A stretch of DNA of 64,000 nt, taken from contig NZ_CP115446.1 in assembly GCF_027912455.1 (NCBI RefSeq), positions 2,317,501 to 2,381,500 on the forward strand, read 5' to 3'. This DNA comes from Aurantiacibacter sp. MUD61 (lineage in GTDB: Bacteria > Pseudomonadota > Alphaproteobacteria > Sphingomonadales > Sphingomonadaceae). How positions within the stretch are numbered: the first letter of the stretch is position 1; each line of letters begins with the position of its first letter. The notes below the pieces were generated by a model. It saw nothing but the letters and a program-made list of their open reading frames with translations, searched no databases and was not told the origin of the DNA. Both the position numbers and the translations under genes were made by a program. Of the stretch, positions 53,186 through 61,102 are shown piece after piece.

Positions 53186-53968
53186 CTAGATGGCGCGCTC
53201 GGCCTGCATCTTCTTGATCTCGGCAATGGCGCGCGCGGGGCTCAGGCCCTTGGGGCACACATTGGCGCAGTTCATGATCGTGTGGCAGCGATATAGGCGG
53301 AAGGGGTCTTCCAGATCGTCCAATCGTTCACCGGTCATCTCGTCACGGCTGTCAGCGAGCCAGCGATAGGCCTGCAACAGGATGGCGGGGCCGAGAAACT
53401 TGTCTGAATTCCACCAATAGCTGGGACACGCCGTCGAGCAGCAGGCACACAGAATGCACTCATACAGGCCATCGAGCTGTTCGCGCTGTTCCGGCGTCTG
53501 CAGGCGTTCCTTGCCGCTCGGCGTATTGGAGACGGTTTGCAGCCACGGGCGAATGCTGGCGTATTGCGCGTAGAAATGGGTGAAATCCGGCACCAGGTCC
53601 TTCACCACTTCCATATGCGGCAGAGGGGTGATGCGGATATCGCCCTTCATGTCTTCGATGGCGGTGGTGCAGGCGAGGCCGTTCTTGCCGTTCATATTCA
53701 TCGAGCACGAACCGCAGATCCCTTCACGGCAGGAGCGGCGGAAAGTCAGCGTCGGATCGATCTCGTTCTTAATCTTGAACAGAGCATCCAGGACCATCGG
53801 GCCGCAATCGTCCAGGTCGACTTCAAACGTGTCGTAGCTGGGGTTCTTCCCGCTGTCAGGATCGTAGCGGTAGATCTGGAACGTCTTGGTCCGGCTTGCG
53901 CCTTCAGCTTTGTGAACCGCGCCGTTCTTGTTGATCTTGCTGTTCTTGGGAAGAGTGAAGGTTGCCAT
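53186..53968 (-). CDS. sdhB: Succinate dehydrogenase iron-sulfur subunit
   Basis: Electron-transfer subunit of complex II, 260 residues. The [2Fe-2S] site is [11 protein letters not shown] with a later CTT; the other clusters use [17 protein letters not shown] and [15 protein letters not shown]. The ATG at 53968 (MATFTLP) is chosen because the upstream 12 codons lack support. The other subunit genes sdhA, sdhC and sdhD are not adjacent. A 27-bp element shared with lolC lies 118 nt upstream. Confidence 0.97.
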   Translation of the reverse strand: MATFTLPKNSKINKNGAVHKAEGASRTKTFQIYRYDPDSGKNPSYDTFEVDLDDCGPMVLDALFKIKNEIDPTLTFRRSCREGICGSCSMNMNGKNGLACTTAIEDMKGDIRITPLPHMEVVKDLVPDFTHFYAQYASIRPWLQTVSNTPSGKERLQTPEQREQLDGLYECILCACCSTACPSYWWNSDKFLGPAILLQAYRWLADSRDEMTGERLDDLEDPFRLYRCHTIMNCANVCPKGLSPARAIAEIKKMQAERAI

Positions 53969-54086
53969 GCGTTTTTCCGCGTTACGTATCGATGTGGGAC
54001 CCATTTAACCTCTCACACGCTGAGGGCAAGGCAGACCTTGGTCCGAATATGCCGATTTCCTCAGGATTCCGCGGTGTTTGCGGGAG

Positions 54087-54113
54087 GGGTGTGACAGGTG
54101 TGACAGTGTTCTG
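54087..54113 (-). promoter_or_regulatory. Copy 2 of the 27-bp element, upstream of sdhB
   Basis: Identical over 27 bp, read on the minus strand, to 12617-12643. It contains two back-to-back GTGTGACAG units on the plus strand. A TTTTGC hexamer two bases further upstream (relative to sdhB) is also conserved. It is 118 nt from the sdhB start codon; the SDR gene starts 119 bp away on the other side. Regulatory role is inferred. Confidence 0.6.
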
Positions 54114-54232
54114 ATGCAAAATTGCCCGGCTACCATTGGACGGCGCAGAATTACCATCGCTACGGCAGCTTGGCGGGGTTACGCAGGTCATGCCGCGCGC
54201 CTAGGTCGATTGTGGTTTTGTAGGAAAGGGCA

Positions 54233-54952
54233 ATGATGGCTTGGACACGGGCAGCAATCTTCGGCGCGAGTGGCGGAATTGGCGGAGCAATGGCGCTGGC
54301 GTTGGCCGAAAGGGGTGTCGAAGTGCTCGCCGGATCGCGCAATGGCGATACGCCCGAGCACGCCAAGATCACGCCATTCACCTTCGACCTTACCGATGAA
54401 GCCAGTATCGAGGCTGCAGTCACTGCGTGGAAGGACAATCCGCCTGACCTCGCGGTCGTTTCCAGCGGAGTGCTGACCCTGCCGGACGGCACCGGGCCTG
54501 AGCGCAGCTTTGCCCATGTCGATAAGGCAGCGATGGAGCAGGTTTTTCGCCTGAACACGATTGGTCCGGCTCTGATCGCAAAGCATGTGCTCAAACTGTT
54601 TCCCCGTGATGGCCAATCGACCTTCGCAGCACTCTCCGCCCGCGTCGGCTCGATCGGCGATAACGGCATCGGCGGATGGCATTCCTACCGTGCAAGCAAG
54701 GCGGCGCTCAACATGCTGATCCGCAATTACGCGATCGAGATGGGACGGACGCATAAGCAGTCGATCATCGTGGGCCTGCACCCGGGCACAGTGGACACCG
54801 CTCTGTCCGAACCGTTTCAGAAGAACCTGCCCGATGGCCAGCTGACCGCGCGCGACGAAGCTGCGGCCAATCTGCTTAGAGTGCTGGAAGGGCTTAAGCC
54901 GGAAAATTCAGGCGATGTATTCGACTGGAAAGGTGAGCGCGTACCTGAATAG
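54233..54952 (+). CDS. Short-chain dehydrogenase/reductase (C-factor-like)
   Basis: A 239-residue SDR. The nucleotide-binding motif is FGASGGIGGAMA (about residues 9-20), the NTIGPALIAKH strand holds the structural Asn, and the catalytic Ser-Tyr-Lys set is in LSARVGSIGDN and SYRASKAALN. The C-terminal GLHPGTVDTALSEPF matches the CsgA/C-factor subgroup. Substrate unknown. The start has AGGAAAGGG upstream; ATG 54236 is also possible. It is divergent from sdhB. Confidence 0.9.
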   Translation: MMAWTRAAIFGASGGIGGAMALALAERGVEVLAGSRNGDTPEHAKITPFTFDLTDEASIEAAVTAWKDNPPDLAVVSSGVLTLPDGTGPERSFAHVDKAAMEQVFRLNTIGPALIAKHVLKLFPRDGQSTFAALSARVGSIGDNGIGGWHSYRASKAALNMLIRNYAIEMGRTHKQSIIVGLHPGTVDTALSEPFQKNLPDGQLTARDEAAANLLRVLEGLKPENSGDVFDWKGERVPE

Positions 54953-54999
54953 CCCACCCCGCTGCGACTAGCCTCACCTTCGGCGCGGTTAGTCTCGCT

Positions 55000-55021
55000 C
55001 CCCTCCCGCTTGCGGGAGGGG
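55000..55021. repeat. GC-rich palindrome between convergent genes
   Basis: CCCCTCCCGC and GCGGGAGGGG form a perfect 10-bp inverted repeat with two bases between. It sits between the convergent SDR and ATP-grasp genes. There is no T run on either side, so it is not a classical terminator, but a hairpin here could still help to end transcription from both directions. Confidence 0.7.
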
Positions 55022-55039
55022 TTGGGGGTGGGTCCTCGA

Positions 55040-56059
55040 TTAGACCGCCGCAATCAGCCCTTCGCGCCGCCAGCATTCTGCCAGCAGCGTTTCGAGCAGG
55101 TCGGCATGGCTGAAGCCAGCTTCGGCAGCAGCCTTCGCCATCACCTTTTCGGACCAGAGATTGCAGTTGAGATTGATCTCGATGAAATTGATTTCCCCGG
55201 TCTTCAAATCGACGCGGAATTCGATGCGGCCGTAGTCGAAAGGCAGCAGCTCACGCGCATATTTGCGGGCATATTCCTCGATCCTGGGAGCGAGCTCTGC
55301 ATGATCGAACCGCTTGAGCGAGGCCTTTTCGGTGTTTGCGACCAGATCGCGCTTCTCGTAATAGGTCCACAGCTTCTGCGTGTTCTCGCGCTCGTACCAC
55401 AGCATGGGGAGGGCGGTCGGCTCGTTATTGAGCGTGATGAAGGCGCATTGCACATCATAGCCATCGAGATAGGGTTCCACGATGGCATCGTGACCCTGTC
55501 CGTGGATATCGGCGACGGCGTTGGTCACGCCGTTCCAGTCGAATGCATCGGAAATGCCCCAGCTGGCAGAGGAGGCATTGGGCTTGATCACCCAGCGGCC
55601 ATCGGGCGATGGCGGCAGATCGCTTTCGAGCACGGGCGCACCGCGGCGATAGCAGAACCACGGAGCGGTCGGCACACCGGCATTGGTCGCAACCAATTTC
55701 GACACCGATTTGTCATCGCCCAAACCGCGCAGGAACGGCATCGCACCCAGATAGGGAATGCGGTGCATGTTGCAGAGCACGGGGATCAGCATTTCGCTGT
55801 TCACGAAACCGCCGCGGTTGAGCAGCGGAAAGACGAAATCCACCTCGGGCCGGGTGAACAGCACGTCATAACTGTTCGCGAATTGCAGGTTCAGGCCAAG
55901 GTTTTCGAGCGTCGTGCGCACTTCGTGATGGTAGATGGCGTGATTGCCATCTTCCGGGTGCATGCCGCCGCCCCACAATGCGTGCTTCGCCATGAAGAGC
56001 ATGCGCACACGCTCCTTGGCTGCATCGGAAATACGCAGGGGTTCGATCGCGGCGCTCAT
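55040..56059 (-). CDS. ATP-grasp protein of unknown function (D-Ala-D-Ala ligase-like)
   Basis: A 339-residue ATP-grasp-fold ligase. Visible elements are FVFPLLNRGGFVNSEML, RWVIKPNASSASWGISDA for ATP binding, IVEPYLDGYDVQCAF, and EINFIEINLNCNL with the metal-binding Glu and Asn residues. The layout resembles D-alanine-D-alanine ligases, but it is not beside cell-division or mur genes. It would join a carboxylate to an amine with ATP. The ATG at 56059 has AAGGG upstream. It follows the nucleotidyltransferase gene by 68 bp and is probably its operon partner. Confidence 0.82.
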   Translation of the reverse strand: MSAAIEPLRISDAAKERVRMLFMAKHALWGGGMHPEDGNHAIYHHEVRTTLENLGLNLQFANSYDVLFTRPEVDFVFPLLNRGGFVNSEMLIPVLCNMHRIPYLGAMPFLRGLGDDKSVSKLVATNAGVPTAPWFCYRRGAPVLESDLPPSPDGRWVIKPNASSASWGISDAFDWNGVTNAVADIHGQGHDAIVEPYLDGYDVQCAFITLNNEPTALPMLWYERENTQKLWTYYEKRDLVANTEKASLKRFDHAELAPRIEEYARKYARELLPFDYGRIEFRVDLKTGEINFIEINLNCNLWSEKVMAKAAAEAGFSHADLLETLLAECWRREGLIAAV

Positions 56060-56127
56060 AGGCTTGCCCTTGTGGAAGTGGAAATTGCCCGCGCGTTTAC
56101 GCTGCCGCCATTGCCCGCGCAATGGGT

Positions 56128-56958
56128 TCACTTCATGTCGGCGGGAATTTCCGGCTTAGGAATGTCCATGCCGAGGCGCTGGCCAAGGATCCATTCGGCA
56201 ATCAGGAAGGTACGTTCATTGTCGACGTCGATTGCCAATGAACCGTCTTCATAGATGACGGGCCTGATATCGAGCCCGAAGCGCTTGCTGATCCGTTTGA
56301 GGCCGTGGGGCAGGGTGATCAGCTTCAGACCCATCAGAATTATGTTGAACAGGCCGAAGGCGCGGACCATGCGGCCCTTGTTCGACATGAACTGTCCGCC
56401 TTCGCGAAACACTTCCGCCGCGCGCAAACTCTTCTGCCCGTTCAGGCCGAACAGATTGCAGCTGGCGTAACCTGCATCCTTGAAGTCGTAAAAGCCGCGT
56501 TGGCCCTGGCGATGCACCGCCCATACGCGTTCGCGCGTCGTGAGAGAGATGATGCCGTCGCACTGGACCAGTGTCTCTCGCGCCTGCTCAAAGCCAGCGT
56601 GGGTGAGCAGGACATTGTCCGCCGTGGTCACGATGAACGGGCGATCTTCTCCCTGCATCGCGCCGATCACGCTTTCGACGATATTCGCGTCGGAATTGTG
56701 CAGGGTAATTGGGATGCCGCGCTGGCGAAATTGCCCAAGCGCCGGATCGACAGTCACCTGGCCCTCCGGCTCCAGCACCACGCGGATTTCCTGGACATCG
56801 GGCGACGTCGTCAGGACTTCCATCACATGTTCGATAAGCGGCCTTCCGCAAATCGGGACGAGCGCCTTGTGGCTCACTCCCGCGCGCGCAGCGAGGGGGT
56901 TGGTGACCCCCGTTCGCTGCGCGGCGAGAACGATGACTGTTACCGGCGTTTGCGACAT
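56128..56958 (-). CDS. NTP-transferase domain protein (MobA/GlmU-like)
   Basis: A 276-residue protein with an N-terminal nucleotidyltransferase fold: VIVLAAQRTG, then SHKALVPICGRPLIEHVMEVL, and TTADNVLL as the metal-binding Asp motif. The normal G-x-G-T-R loop is changed to AAQRTGVTNPLAARAG. The C-terminal third (about residues 195-276) holds a hydrophobic segment (FGLFNIILMGLKLITL) and ends with LAIDVDNERTFLIAEWIL. It could activate a phosphorylated sugar, polyol or related compound; no specific substrate can be named. It is upstream of the ATP-grasp gene. Confidence 0.8.
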   Translation of the reverse strand: MSQTPVTVIVLAAQRTGVTNPLAARAGVSHKALVPICGRPLIEHVMEVLTTSPDVQEIRVVLEPEGQVTVDPALGQFRQRGIPITLHNSDANIVESVIGAMQGEDRPFIVTTADNVLLTHAGFEQARETLVQCDGIISLTTRERVWAVHRQGQRGFYDFKDAGYASCNLFGLNGQKSLRAAEVFREGGQFMSNKGRMVRAFGLFNIILMGLKLITLPHGLKRISKRFGLDIRPVIYEDGSLAIDVDNERTFLIAEWILGQRLGMDIPKPEIPADMK

Positions 56959-56984
56959 TTCAGCTTAGCCTGAGCGCGCGGCGA

Positions 56985-59648
56985 TCAGTTGCCGAATGTG
57001 CGTTGCCACCATCCACGGCGCGGTGTGCCGTCTTCATTGGTGGCATTGCTGTCGCCTTCGGCCTGTGTGCTGGCCGCTTCGGCGCCCGCATCGTCCGCTT
57101 TGGCAGCGGCCTTGGGCTGCGCCTTCTTGCGCGGAGCACGCTTGGGCTTGGGCTTTTCCTCAGCCTCGGCGCTTGCCTCTTCAGCCGGTGCCTCGATTTC
57201 AGCCTTTTTCTTGCGTGGCGCGCGCTTGCGCTTCGGCTTTTCCTCAGTCGCTTCAGCCGGAGTTTCTGCTTCGGCTTCTGGCGCAGGCTCTTCCTTTTTC
57301 TTGCGAGGAGCGCGCTTTGCCTTTGGCTTGGGCTTGGGCTTTTCCTCCGCCTGCTCTTCGGCTTCCGGAGCTACGTCTGCTTCGGGCGAGTCCTTGGCGT
57401 TTTCGTCAGATGAGCTTTCCGAACCGGTATCAGCAGCCTTGGCCGCACCACCGCGTCCGCGACCACCGCGACGGCGACGCTTGGGCTTGTCGCTATCGTC
57501 GGAATCGCTTTCGTCAGCTTTGCCGGCTTCGGACTGATCACCATGGTCGGATTCGCTGCCATCCGAATCATTGTCGTCATTTTGCTGACGGTTCTTGTTG
57601 CGGCCACGTCCACCACGGCGACGGCGACGGCGCTTTTTCTTGTGCGCGCCATCATCATCGTCGTTCTGATTGTCGTTGTCGCTGTCATCATCGGAGGAGG
57701 TGTCATCTTCCTCTTCGTCGTCGACGATCGGTTCGAACTTCGGGGCTTCGCTGGGCTTAGGCCCGGAAGACTGAACGCGCATTTTCGCGCCTTCATCCTC
57801 GCCCTCGGGCTTCACTTCTACCGTCACGCCGTAGCGGCTTTCGATCTCGGCGAGATCGGCGCGCTTGGCGTTGAGCAGATACACCGCCGCTTCGGTCGAA
57901 GCGTAGAGGGTGATCGTCGTGCCTTTGCCCTTGGCGGCTTCGTCCTCGATGACGCGCAGAGCGGAAAGGCCCGCGCTGGAGGCGGTGCGGACAAGGCCGG
58001 TGCCATCGCAATGCGGACATTCGCGGGTGGAGGCTTCGAGCACGCCGGTGCGCAGGCGTTGGCGGCTCATTTCCATCAGGCCAAAGCCCGAGATACGACC
58101 GACCTGAATGCGAGCGCGGTCATTCTTGAGCGCATCCTTCATCGCGCGCTCGACCTTGCGGACATTGCCGCTGCGATCCATGTCGATGAAGTCGATCACC
58201 ACGAGGCCCGCCATGTCGCGCAGGCGCAGCTGGCGAGCGATTTCCTTGGCGGCCTCAAGGTTGGTGTGAAGCGCGGTCGCCTCGATCCCGTGCTCCTTTG
58301 TGGAACGACCTGAGTTGATGTCGATGCTGACCAGGGCTTCCGTCGGGTTGATGACCAGATAGCCACCCGATTTCAGCTGAACTTCCGGCGCATACATGGC
58401 GGAAAGTTGGTCCTCCGCGCCGTAGCGCTGGAACAACGGAACTGGGTCATTATACGCCTTCACACGCCGTGCGTGGCTGGGCATGAGCAGTTTCATGAAG
58501 GCCTTGGCGGACTTGTAGCCCTGCTCGCCCTCGACGATCACTTCTTCGATCTCGCGATTGTAGATGTCGCGGATGGCGCGCTTGATCAGGTCCGAATCCG
58601 AATGGATCATCGCCGGCGCGCTCGAAGACATCGTGCGCTCGCGGATCTCATCCCACAGGCGGGCGAGATAGTCGAAGTCGCGCTTGATCTCTGTCTTGGT
58701 ACGCGAGAGACCTGCGGTGCGAACGATCAGGCCCATGGTCTTGGGCAGCGACAGATCGTTCACGATGCTTTTCAGACGCTTGCGATCGGAGCCACTGTTG
58801 ATCTTGCGCGAAATCCCGCCACCGTGGCTAGAATTCGGCATGAGCACGCAATAGCGGCCTGCAAGGCTGAGGTAAGTGGTGAGGGCAGCGCCCTTATTGC
58901 CACGCTCTTCCTTTACGACCTGGACGAGAAGCACCTGGCGGCGCTGGATCACGTCCTGGATCTTGTAGCGGCGACGCAGTGCCTGGCGCTTGGCGCGGGC
59001 TTCGTCGATTTCCTTCGCGCGGCTGCCACGGCCACCCTTGCGGCCCTGCTGGCGACGACCGCGCTGCTGGCGACCACGGCCCCGGCCGCGTCCACGCTTG
59101 CCTTTGCCGCCATTGTCATCCTCATCGGATTCGTCGTCCGAGTCATCGTCTTCGTCGGAATCATCGTCATCTTCATCATCGTCTTCGTCGGAATCATCTC
59201 CTTCGAGATGACCTTCTTCGATGGTGGCGACGTGTTCCTTGTCGCTGGTGTCGATTTCTTCGAGGGCGACATCGTCCTCGGCCACTTCTTCCTCTTCGGG
59301 AGAAGATGTGCCGTCTTCCTCGTCATCCTCTTCGGCGCGAAGCTTTGCTTCTTCCTCGGCAGCGGCCTGTTCTTCAGCGAGCAGGGCTGCGCGATCTTCC
59401 GAAGGGATCTGATAATAATCGGGATGGATTTCGCTGAAAGCGAGGAAACCGTGGCGATTGCCGCCAAAATCCACGAACGCCGCCTGCAAGGACGGTTCTA
59501 CGCGGGTAACTTTGGCTAGATAGATATTGCCTTTGATCTGCTTGTGTTCAGCAGATTCGAAATCGAACTCCTCAATCCGGTTTCCCTTGAGCACCGCCAC
59601 CCGGGTTTCTTCCGAGTGGCGCGCATCGATAAGCATGCGCGTTGCCAT
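56985..59648 (-). CDS. rne: Ribonuclease E/G family endoribonuclease
   Basis: Main mRNA-decay and rRNA-processing nuclease, 887 residues. The S1 domain begins at about residue 38 but is split by a highly charged insert (about 90-228): an acidic stretch of Asp/Glu/Ser followed by an Arg/Gly/Lys-rich stretch. The catalytic core has Asp443 in SIDINSGR and Asp486 in VVIDFIDMD. The zinc-link CPHCDG (Cys544, Cys547) joins the dimers. The C-terminal 280 residues are a disordered acidic/basic scaffold ending in RRGWWQRTFGN. Start ATG 59648 has GGAGAA upstream. Confidence 0.96.
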   Translation of the reverse strand: MATRMLIDARHSEETRVAVLKGNRIEEFDFESAEHKQIKGNIYLAKVTRVEPSLQAAFVDFGGNRHGFLAFSEIHPDYYQIPSEDRAALLAEEQAAAEEEAKLRAEEDDEEDGTSSPEEEEVAEDDVALEEIDTSDKEHVATIEEGHLEGDDSDEDDDEDDDDSDEDDDSDDESDEDDNGGKGKRGRGRGRGRQQRGRRQQGRKGGRGSRAKEIDEARAKRQALRRRYKIQDVIQRRQVLLVQVVKEERGNKGAALTTYLSLAGRYCVLMPNSSHGGGISRKINSGSDRKRLKSIVNDLSLPKTMGLIVRTAGLSRTKTEIKRDFDYLARLWDEIRERTMSSSAPAMIHSDSDLIKRAIRDIYNREIEEVIVEGEQGYKSAKAFMKLLMPSHARRVKAYNDPVPLFQRYGAEDQLSAMYAPEVQLKSGGYLVINPTEALVSIDINSGRSTKEHGIEATALHTNLEAAKEIARQLRLRDMAGLVVIDFIDMDRSGNVRKVERAMKDALKNDRARIQVGRISGFGLMEMSRQRLRTGVLEASTRECPHCDGTGLVRTASSAGLSALRVIEDEAAKGKGTTITLYASTEAAVYLLNAKRADLAEIESRYGVTVEVKPEGEDEGAKMRVQSSGPKPSEAPKFEPIVDDEEEDDTSSDDDSDNDNQNDDDDGAHKKKRRRRRRGGRGRNKNRQQNDDNDSDGSESDHGDQSEAGKADESDSDDSDKPKRRRRGGRGRGGAAKAADTGSESSSDENAKDSPEADVAPEAEEQAEEKPKPKPKAKRAPRKKKEEPAPEAEAETPAEATEEKPKRKRAPRKKKAEIEAPAEEASAEAEEKPKPKRAPRKKAQPKAAAKADDAGAEAASTQAEGDSNATNEDGTPRRGWWQRTFGN

Positions 59649-59661
59649 TAAATATTCTCCA

Positions 59662-59720
59662 GGCAATTCGTGATGCAGCGACCGGGCCGGTTGAAGCCGG
59701 GTCGCTGGAAGAGAATTGCC
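59662..59720 (-). promoter_or_regulatory. rne 5' leader stem-loop next to the ribosome site
   Basis: A two-tier hairpin: outer arms GGCAATTC (59662-59669) and GAATTGCC (59713-59720), inner arms CAGCGACC (59676-59683) and GGTCGCTG (59700-59707). All four arms pair perfectly. The base of the stem is two nucleotides from the GGAG ribosome site of rne. It is placed like the autoregulatory hairpins of the E. coli rne leader, though not similar in sequence as far as I can tell. Confidence 0.65.
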
Positions 59721-59860
59721 GATACGTGTGAGCCCCGGCGCCAGTGCGCACGGGAATGATGATCGCTCCGCCGCCGTTCTTCATTGATGAAGTCGGGGTG
59801 GCGGGCTTGCGAATTGTGTCTGACGCGATGCGAAGGCGCAGGGATTTTTGCTGCGCATGG

Positions 59861-59908
59861 CCAGTTGCAGCCACCATGCACCCTTTGGTGCTTGGTGTGG
59901 CAAACTGG
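59861..59908 (-). promoter_or_regulatory. Second stem-loop in the rne leader region
   Basis: CCAGTT (59861-59866) pairs with AACTGG (59903-59908). Inside, GCCAC pairs with GTGGC and the tip GCACC pairs with GGTGC around a CTTT loop. There are small bulges between the tiers. It lies about 210 nt upstream of the rne start; whether it is transcribed depends on where the promoter is. Confidence 0.5.
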
Positions 59909-60128
59909 TGTGTGCTTTGCATTGCGGCATCAACCTGTAAAACATTCCGGAGATCGGCAGGATGCCTTTCCGGTGTGGCCGGAGTGCATTCGCATCCGGT
60001 GTAGGATTTCGCTAGCATCCGGGGAAAGGCTCGGCAACCTTGTTGCGCGTCTTGGTAAAAATCCGTTTGCATATTTGCGAAGGTTCGCCCCTCTTGGGGC
60101 CAAGGGGAAGAAAGGCGGCGCAAGGTCA

Positions 60129-61001
60129 ATGGGCTATCGCATCCAGATCGGATTGCTGTTCGCCTTCCCGTTGCTGGTGATCGGCGCGCTATGGGTGCTG
60201 GGCCAGTCAATCCCGGTGCCTGTGCTCGGCCGCGCCTATGTGATCGACTTCGACTTGCCGGAACCGGGCGAGACAATCGGCTTGCCGGACGTGCAGGGAC
60301 CTGACGATCTGACACGCCCTCTGGTGGTGATCGATGCGGGCCACGGCGGACCTGACCCGGGCACTGTGGGCGAGGACTATTACGAGAAAACCATTGTGCT
60401 GGGTCTTGCCCGCGCGCTTCGCGACAGGCTCATCGAAGAAGGCGGTATTCGTGTCGCCATGACGCGTGAGGATGACAGCTTCATCGTCCTGGGAGAGCGC
60501 GCAGAGATTGCCCGCGCGATGAATGCCGATCTGTTCATTTCGATCCATGCCGATTCGGCAGGCGACCAGGAAGGCGTCGAGGGCGCAAGCATCTACACGC
60601 TTTCGGAAACGGCATCGTCAGAGGCGGCCGCACGTTTTGCGGAGCGGGAGAACGATGCCGATATCGTGAACGGCGTAGACCTTTCCTCTACCGATGAGGC
60701 GGTGAACGCCATTCTTGTCGAGCTTTCGCAGCGGCGCACATCGGAGAATTCCGCGCAATTTGCATCACTGATCGAGCGTGAGGGCACCGGTGTGCTGCGC
60801 TTCCATCCACAGACACGGCGATCGGCGGCGCTTGCGGTCCTCCGCGCGCCCGATGTGCCTGCTGTGTTGTTTGAGGCAGGCTTTGTGTCCAACCCGGAGG
60901 AGGCGCGCACGCTCGCTTCGGCTGAGGGGCAGGAGCAATTCGCCGAAGTGCTTGCCCGCGCCATCCGCATCTACTTCGCACGGCAATCGGGCTCAGAGTA
61001 A
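60129..61001 (+). CDS. N-acetylmuramoyl-L-alanine amidase (Amidase_3)
   Basis: A 290-residue zinc amidase that cuts peptide stems from peptidoglycan, as in daughter-cell separation. A single N-terminal membrane helix (about residues 8-26) anchors it or acts as a signal. Zinc ligands and the catalytic Glu are in VIDAGHGGPDPG, YYEKTIVLGLA, SIHADSA and VLFEAGFVSN. It lacks an AMIN domain. The ATG at 60129 with AAGG upstream is chosen; the longer frame runs into the leader. It precedes the PBP1A gene by 101 bp. Confidence 0.93.
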   Translation: MGYRIQIGLLFAFPLLVIGALWVLGQSIPVPVLGRAYVIDFDLPEPGETIGLPDVQGPDDLTRPLVVIDAGHGGPDPGTVGEDYYEKTIVLGLARALRDRLIEEGGIRVAMTREDDSFIVLGERAEIARAMNADLFISIHADSAGDQEGVEGASIYTLSETASSEAAARFAERENDADIVNGVDLSSTDEAVNAILVELSQRRTSENSAQFASLIEREGTGVLRFHPQTRRSAALAVLRAPDVPAVLFEAGFVSNPEEARTLASAEGQEQFAEVLARAIRIYFARQSGSE

Positions 61002-61102
61002 GTTGAGCTGGGACTCGTCGCTGAGCAAAAACACGGTGAAACGCAGTCCAGCGCGCGCATTCACTGTGGCGAAAGCGCAAATCGGCATGCTAAAGCGCAA
61101 TC

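Larger units (their letters stand above)
59649..60128. promoter_or_regulatory. 480-bp intergenic region: rne leader and amidase promoter region
   Basis: This is the longest gene-free stretch in the window and lies between the divergent rne and amidase starts. It holds two long stem-loops in the rne leader orientation (59662-59720 and 59861-59908) and must contain both promoters. No convincing -35/-10 pair could be assigned on either strand. Small open frames here have no support as genes. Confidence 0.7.

Noticed and set aside
54953..55039. GC-rich palindrome as a classical intrinsic terminator
   Set aside because: No T run follows the stem on either strand; it is recorded as a repeat instead.
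57003..59519. Several long plus-strand open frames opposite rne, some looking like hydrophobic proteins
   Set aside because: They arise from antisense reading of Glu/Asp/Lys-rich repeats, which gives Phe/Leu/Val runs; the minus-strand rne has every family motif.
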